This document shows, piece after piece, positions 4,119 through 5,843 of a stretch of DNA of 5,843 nucleotides. The stretch covers positions 1-5,843 of the forward strand of contig JAJYRV010000142.1 in assembly GCA_021793935.1 (NCBI GenBank). The letters are read 5' to 3'. The position numbers were made by a program, and so were the translations under genes. Within the stretch, counting starts at the first letter, position 1. Every line of letters begins with the position of its first letter. This DNA is from Actinomycetes bacterium. Lineage in GTDB: Bacteria > Actinomycetota > Actinomycetes > Actinomycetales > Beutenbergiaceae. The notes under the pieces are model-generated. The model did no database searches. It was given only the letters and a program-made list of their open reading frames with translations, and was not told the origin of the DNA.

Positions 4119-5843
4119 CATCACCGGCTCAGCGTTACGCTGCGGCAGCTCGGAGACGTGAATTCGAACGCTCCGACTTGGGGCGCTTCGCGGCCCATTA
4201 CGAATTCGACCTCGATGAATTCCAGCTGCAGGGGTGCCGGGCGATCGACGCGGGTCAGGGCGTCCTCGTCGCCGCCCCGACGGGGGCGGGTAAGACCGTC
4301 GTCGGTGAATACGCGGTGTACAAGGCGTTGCAGGTCGGGCAGAAGGCTTTCTACACCACGCCCATCAAGGCGCTCTCGAATCAGAAATACACCGACTTCG
4401 TGCGCCGCCACGGTGAAGAGAATGTCGGCCTGCTCACCGGGGACACCTCGATCAACGCCGGGGCGCCGATTGTGGTGATGACCACCGAAGTGTTGCGGAA
4501 CATGCTCTACGCGGGTTCCGATGCCCTCGCCGGCCTGGCGTTCGTCGTCATGGATGAAGTGCATTACCTCGCCGACCGGTTCCGTGGCCCGGTGTGGGAA
4601 GAGGTGATCCTCCACCTCGCGCCCGAGGTGCAGCTCGTTTCTCTTTCGGCCACCGTGTCCAACGCCGAAGAGTTCGGGCAGTGGCTGGCAGAGGTTCGTG
4701 GGGAGACTGAGGTGGTCGTCTCCGAGATCCGCCCAGTGCCGCTGTGGCAACACGTGATGGTGGGGCGGCGGCTGCTCGACCTCTATTCTGCCGACGTCGA
4801 CCCGACCGATCCCGGACCCAATCCGCCGATCTCGCCCTACCTCATCGATGCGATCCAGGGCGCCCAGCCCCGCGGGGGCTCCCACTCCCGGGGCGGGAAG
4901 GGCAAGCAACGCCGTTACCAGACCCCGTTCGTGCGCCCGCCCTCGCGGATCACCGTCGTCGACCGGCTCGACCGGGCCGGACTCCTGCCCGCAATCGTGT
5001 TCGTCTTCTCCCGTGCCGGCTGCGATGACGCCGTCCAGCAATTGCTTGCGGCCGGGATTTCGCTCACCACCGCGGCCGAACAAGACGAGATCGACCGGAT
5101 CGTCACGAACCACACCCGTGACCTTCCCCGGGAGGATCTCGAGGTCCTCGACTACTGGCGCTGGCACCACGCCCTCATCAACGGGGTAGCGGCCCACCAC
5201 GCAGGCATGCTGCCGGTGTTCAAGGAAACCGTGGAGGAGTTGTTCGCCGCCGGGCTGATCAAGGTGGTCTTTGCGACCGAGACCCTCGCGCTGGGCATCA
5301 ACATGCCCGCCCGCTCGGTGGTGCTGGAACGGCTCGTGAAGTGGGACGGCCAGCGCCACGCTGACATCACCGCGGGAGAGTACACCCAGCTCACCGGCCG
5401 CGCCGGTCGGCGCGGAATCGACGTGGAGGGGCACGCGGTCGTCCTGTATTCCAGCGGTCTGGACCCGATCGCCCTCGCCGGTCTCGCGAGTCGGCGCACC
5501 TACCCGCTACGCTCGGCGTTCCGGCCGACGTACAACATGGCGGTCAACCTCCTGGCCACGACCGACGCCGCTCGGGCGCGGGAGATCCTGGAGACCTCCT
5601 TCGCCCAATTCCAGGCCGACCGGGCCGTGGTCGGTCTCGCCCGCCAAACCCGCAAACTCACCGAAGCGAAGGAAGGCTACGCGAAAGCGATGTCGTGCCA
5701 CTTGGGTGATTTTGAGCAATACATGCGCCTGCGGCAAGCGATCAACGACCGAGAAAAGGAACTTTCCCGGGCACGCTCCCGCGCGCAACGCCAGGCGCTG
5801 TACGACGCGGTGAGCGAACTGCGCAAAGGCGACGTCGTCCGTC
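4115..5843 (+). CDS. helY: HelY-like DEVH-box helicase, Ski2/Mtr4 family (3' truncated by window edge)
   Basis: The frame stays open from the ATG at 4115 to the right edge, giving 576 complete codons. The Mycobacterium HelY is about 900 residues, so about a third is missing. Superfamily 2 motifs appear in order: DEFQLQGCRAI (34-44), Walker A APTGAGKT (54-61), TTPIKALSNQK (81-91), Walker B D147-E-V-H150, SAT (178-180), VFVFSRAGCD (motif IV), HHAGMLPVF (361-369), ATETLALGINMPA (387-399) and QLTGRAGRRG (425-434). A region like the Ski2/Mtr4 winged helix follows, with FRPTYNMAVNLL, then a charged helical stretch entering the arch/insertion domain. Between the RecA-like domains (about 220-285) is a linker with a basic Gly/Arg/Ser patch (253-267). 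The likely role is ATP-driven unwinding of RNA or DNA, with RNA processing or decay inferred from Ski2/Mtr4; the bacterial substrate is poorly known. The start overlaps the kinase stop by ATGA. The pafBC-tatAC-helY order supports the symbol. Confidence 0.93.
   Translation, partial: MTSPAQRYAAAARRREFERSDLGRFAAHYEFDLDEFQLQGCRAIDAGQGVLVAAPTGAGKTVVGEYAVYKALQVGQKAFYTTPIKALSNQKYTDFVRRHGEENVGLLTGDTSINAGAPIVVMTTEVLRNMLYAGSDALAGLAFVVMDEVHYLADRFRGPVWEEVILHLAPEVQLVSLSATVSNAEEFGQWLAEVRGETEVVVSEIRPVPLWQHVMVGRRLLDLYSADVDPTDPGPNPPISPYLIDAIQGAQPRGGSHSRGGKGKQRRYQTPFVRPPSRITVVDRLDRAGLLPAIVFVFSRAGCDDAVQQLLAAGISLTTAAEQDEIDRIVTNHTRDLPREDLEVLDYWRWHHALINGVAAHHAGMLPVFKETVEELFAAGLIKVVFATETLALGINMPARSVVLERLVKWDGQRHADITAGEYTQLTGRAGRRGIDVEGHAVVLYSSGLDPIALAGLASRRTYPLRSAFRPTYNMAVNLLATTDAARAREILETSFAQFQADRAVVGLARQTRKLTEAKEGYAKAMSCHLGDFEQYMRLRQAINDREKELSRARSRAQRQALYDAVSELRKGDVVR

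Noticed and set aside
4121..5434. A long open frame on the minus strand (437 codons) opposite helY
   Set aside because: It is wholly antisense to a helicase with every expected motif. Its translation is low-complexity Gly/Val/Arg/His sequence without recognisable domains, as expected from the G/C-rich third positions of the real gene.
1..5843. Mobile elements, CRISPR repeats, tRNA/rRNA genes, phage or defence modules
   Set aside because: All sequence is accounted for by tightly packed housekeeping genes with gaps of 40 bases or less. I saw no direct-repeat arrays, transposase motifs or tRNA-like folds.

Overview
The window is GC-rich and read entirely on the + strand. It looks like a chromosomal core-genome stretch from an actinobacterium, most likely in or near the Micrococcales. 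The evidence is the gene order pafB-pafC-(small membrane protein)-tatA-tatC-diacylglycerol kinase-helY, which extends the proteasome-associated pafA-pafBC-tatAC-helY neighbourhood known from Mycobacterium, plus strong G/C preference at third codon positions and actinobacterial TANNNT-type -10 elements. The genus cannot be fixed from the sequence alone.

Layout: positions 1-768 hold the 3' part of pafB, whose N-terminus lies off the left edge. Positions 765-1709 hold complete pafC, overlapping pafB by ATGA. Positions 1720-2061 encode a 113-residue single-span membrane protein that I cannot name. Positions 2101-2358 are tatA and 2365-3162 are tatC, probably starting at TTG. Positions 3159-4118 are a diacylglycerol/lipid kinase, overlapping tatC by ATGA. 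From 4115 to the right edge (5843) runs the N-terminal 576 codons of a HelY/Ski2-like helicase, overlapping the kinase gene by ATGA. There is no gap above 40 bases, no RNA gene, CRISPR array, mobile element or convincing intrinsic terminator.

How the genes may work together: PafB and PafC form the WYL-domain transcription activator of the LexA-independent DNA-damage response in actinobacteria. TatA and TatC are the pore-forming and receptor subunits of twin-arginine export. The kinase phosphorylates diacylglycerol or a related lipid at the membrane. HelY is a superfamily 2 helicase of the Ski2/Mtr4 type. Tight spacing and three 4-base overlaps indicate cotranscription and translational coupling, but possible internal promoters precede the small membrane gene, tatA and helY.

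The most interesting points are a near-match to the PafBC-dependent RecA-NDp promoter at the very end of pafC, driving the unnamed membrane gene, and that gene itself, placed directly before tatA. Otherwise this is ordinary housekeeping sequence, and I see no clear sign of a new defence or mobile system.
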